From: Phycisphaera sp.
GTDB taxonomy: Bacteria; Planctomycetota; Phycisphaerae; Phycisphaerales; UBA1924
Length of the DNA stretch: 64,000 nt
Reading direction: 5' to 3'
NCBI GenBank assembly: GCA_025916675.1
Contig: CP098402.1
Span: 1,731,205-1,795,204, forward strand
The position numbers and the translations under genes are program-made. This document shows, one piece after another, positions 63,196-64,000 of the stretch. Position 1 is the stretch's first letter. Each line of letters begins with the position of its first letter. The notes under the pieces are model-generated. The model was not told the DNA's origin, ran no database searches, and worked only from the letters and a program-made list of their open reading frames with translations.

Positions 63196-64000
63196 TCAGC
63201 CCTTGGCCTTCGCCTTGGCGGTGTAGCTGTGGCCAGCCCGGAGGTTGTCACGAAGGTATCCACCGCTCGCGCTGCGAGCGGCGTTGACCAGCACCCCCAG
63301 GTAGCGGGCGGGCTGCTCGTCGAGCTCACGCGAGAGGCGGCCGATCTGGCCCCGGGTCTCGCCGAAGGCCTTGGCCACCAGCATCGACGCGTCGACCACC
63401 TGGGCCAGCGACTGGGCATCGCCCGACACCGTGGCTGGGGCAACGTCGAGGATGACGAAGTCGGCCTCGGTCGCGGCCTGATTGATGAGCTTGGCGATCG
63501 CGCCCGTGGCGAGCGCTTCGAGCTTGCGGTCGCTGGGCTCTCCCGAGGTGATCACGCGCAGGTTGGGGTTGCCCGTCGCTTGAGCGACCTCGGACAGTGG
63601 TGCGCCCGCGAGGACCTCACCCACGCCCGGCCCCATGGGCAACCCGAACACCTCGTGCAGGCGGGGCCGGCGGATGTTCGCATCGATCAGGATCACGCGG
63701 TTCTCTGCGGCCGCCAGCGACTCGGCCACATTACTGGCCACCGCCGTCGCGCCCGAACCGGGCATGGCGGGTACCACCAGAAGGGTCTTGAACCCGCCCG
63801 CCTTCATGCGCTTGAGGACCGCGCCACGCACGTGCCGGTAGCTCTCGCTCATGGCCGTGAGTGGCTGCTCTGCGAACACACGCTCAGGCGTATCGATGCG
63901 AGCGGGATCCTCACTCGCGTGCGGCACCATGCCGAGAATGCGAACACTGGGCAGCGCGGCAATGTCGGCCGGGCTCTTCACACGCTGGTCGATCATCTCA
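63196..64000 (-). CDS. BY-kinase-like polysaccharide co-polymerase, C-terminal part, degenerate Walker A
   Basis: The visible 268 residues are the C-terminal cytosolic half of a Wzz/BY-kinase-type protein; the frame runs off the window end, so the N-terminal Wzz domain lies outside. The linker (VKSPADIAALPSVRILGMVP) leads to a CpsD/CapB-like domain. Its P-loop is MPGSGATAVASN, where GEGKST has become GSGATA with no Lys; Walker A' is VILIDANIRRP. The C-terminus has only scattered Tyr (GGYLRD, HSYTAK), not the Tyr cluster of active kinases. ATP-dependent kinase activity is therefore doubtful; scaffold function is more likely. Confidence 0.85.
   Translation of the reverse strand, partial: EMIDQRVKSPADIAALPSVRILGMVPHASEDPARIDTPERVFAEQPLTAMSESYRHVRGAVLKRMKAGGFKTLLVVPAMPGSGATAVASNVAESLAAAENRVILIDANIRRPRLHEVFGLPMGPGVGEVLAGAPLSEVAQATGNPNLRVITSGEPSDRKLEALATGAIAKLINQAATEADFVILDVAPATVSGDAQSLAQVVDASMLVAKAFGETRGQIGRLSRELDEQPARYLGVLVNAARSASGGYLRDNLRAGHSYTAKAKAKG

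Overview
The window is high-GC bacterial chromosome whose gene content points to a planctomycete of the class Phycisphaerae, probably order Phycisphaerales. This is inferred from the sequence alone. The main clues are three secreted proteins ending in the paired D-x-DGDG-x-LT-(I/L)-FDFL module of GC-type dockerin proteins, several membrane proteins with a CxxCxY...CPECG zinc ribbon, a TIGR03790-type protein, a planctomycete-style REP-associated transposase, and the tRNA-Trp-secE-nusG order. LpxI and an AsmA-like protein imply an outer membrane with lipid A.

Layout. 1-2.4 kb: the 3' end of dnaX with a likely programmed -1 frameshift, a small membrane protein, ybaB and a Nudix protein. 2.4-9.3 kb: a giant AsmA-like protein, a zinc-ribbon membrane protein, a PilZ protein and obgE. 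9.2-10.8 kb: lpxI with a TlyA/FtsJ-like methyltransferase. 10.9-16.8 kb: a five-gene run of a small CxxC protein, a hypothetical, a lipoprotein, an RDD protein and a TPR protein. 16.8-24.7 kb: cysS, a metallo-beta-lactamase-fold hydrolase, a Fur-family regulator, two repeat-rich intergenic regions (a 9-unit 21-bp tandem array and a REP hairpin), an exonuclease/phosphatase-fold membrane protein and an orphan ABC ATPase. 24.9-26.6 kb: tRNA-Trp, an enlarged secE, and nusG with a structured T-rich leader. 26.7-30.9 kb: nuoG, a SYLF lipoprotein, and hisS with a low-GC internal segment. 30.9-31.5 kb: a REP-associated Y1 transposase between perfect 33-bp inverted REPs. 31.5-35.9 kb: a glycosyltransferase, a lipoprotein, a metallo-beta-lactamase-fold protein lacking its metal motif, and a large protein with a DUF2325-like C-terminus. 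35.9-39.7 kb: two dockerin-bearing secreted proteins. 39.9-46.3 kb: sixA, a DUF2007/zinc-ribbon protein, metG, two secreted proteins and pyrE. 46.3-55.8 kb: tandem paralogous exported proteins, a second exonuclease/phosphatase-fold protein, a GT-C glycosyltransferase, a UbiA-family prenyltransferase and a secreted metalloprotease. 55.9-64 kb: a third dockerin protein, then a same-strand envelope cluster of an SDR, murJ, a VanZ-like protein, parA, a WecA-type transferase, a sugar-nucleotide epimerase and a BY-kinase-like protein cut by the window end.

Most genes are housekeeping (replication, translation, export, envelope synthesis). The accessory signals are the RAYT/REP unit, the tandem array, the mosaic hisS and several proteins that keep a fold but lose a catalytic motif. 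I did not find a clear new defence or biosynthetic system. The best candidates for undescribed biology are the dnaX frameshift, the 21-bp array, the RAYT with REP-encoded 3' end, the nusG leader, and the operon of degenerate MBL plus DUF2325-like protein.
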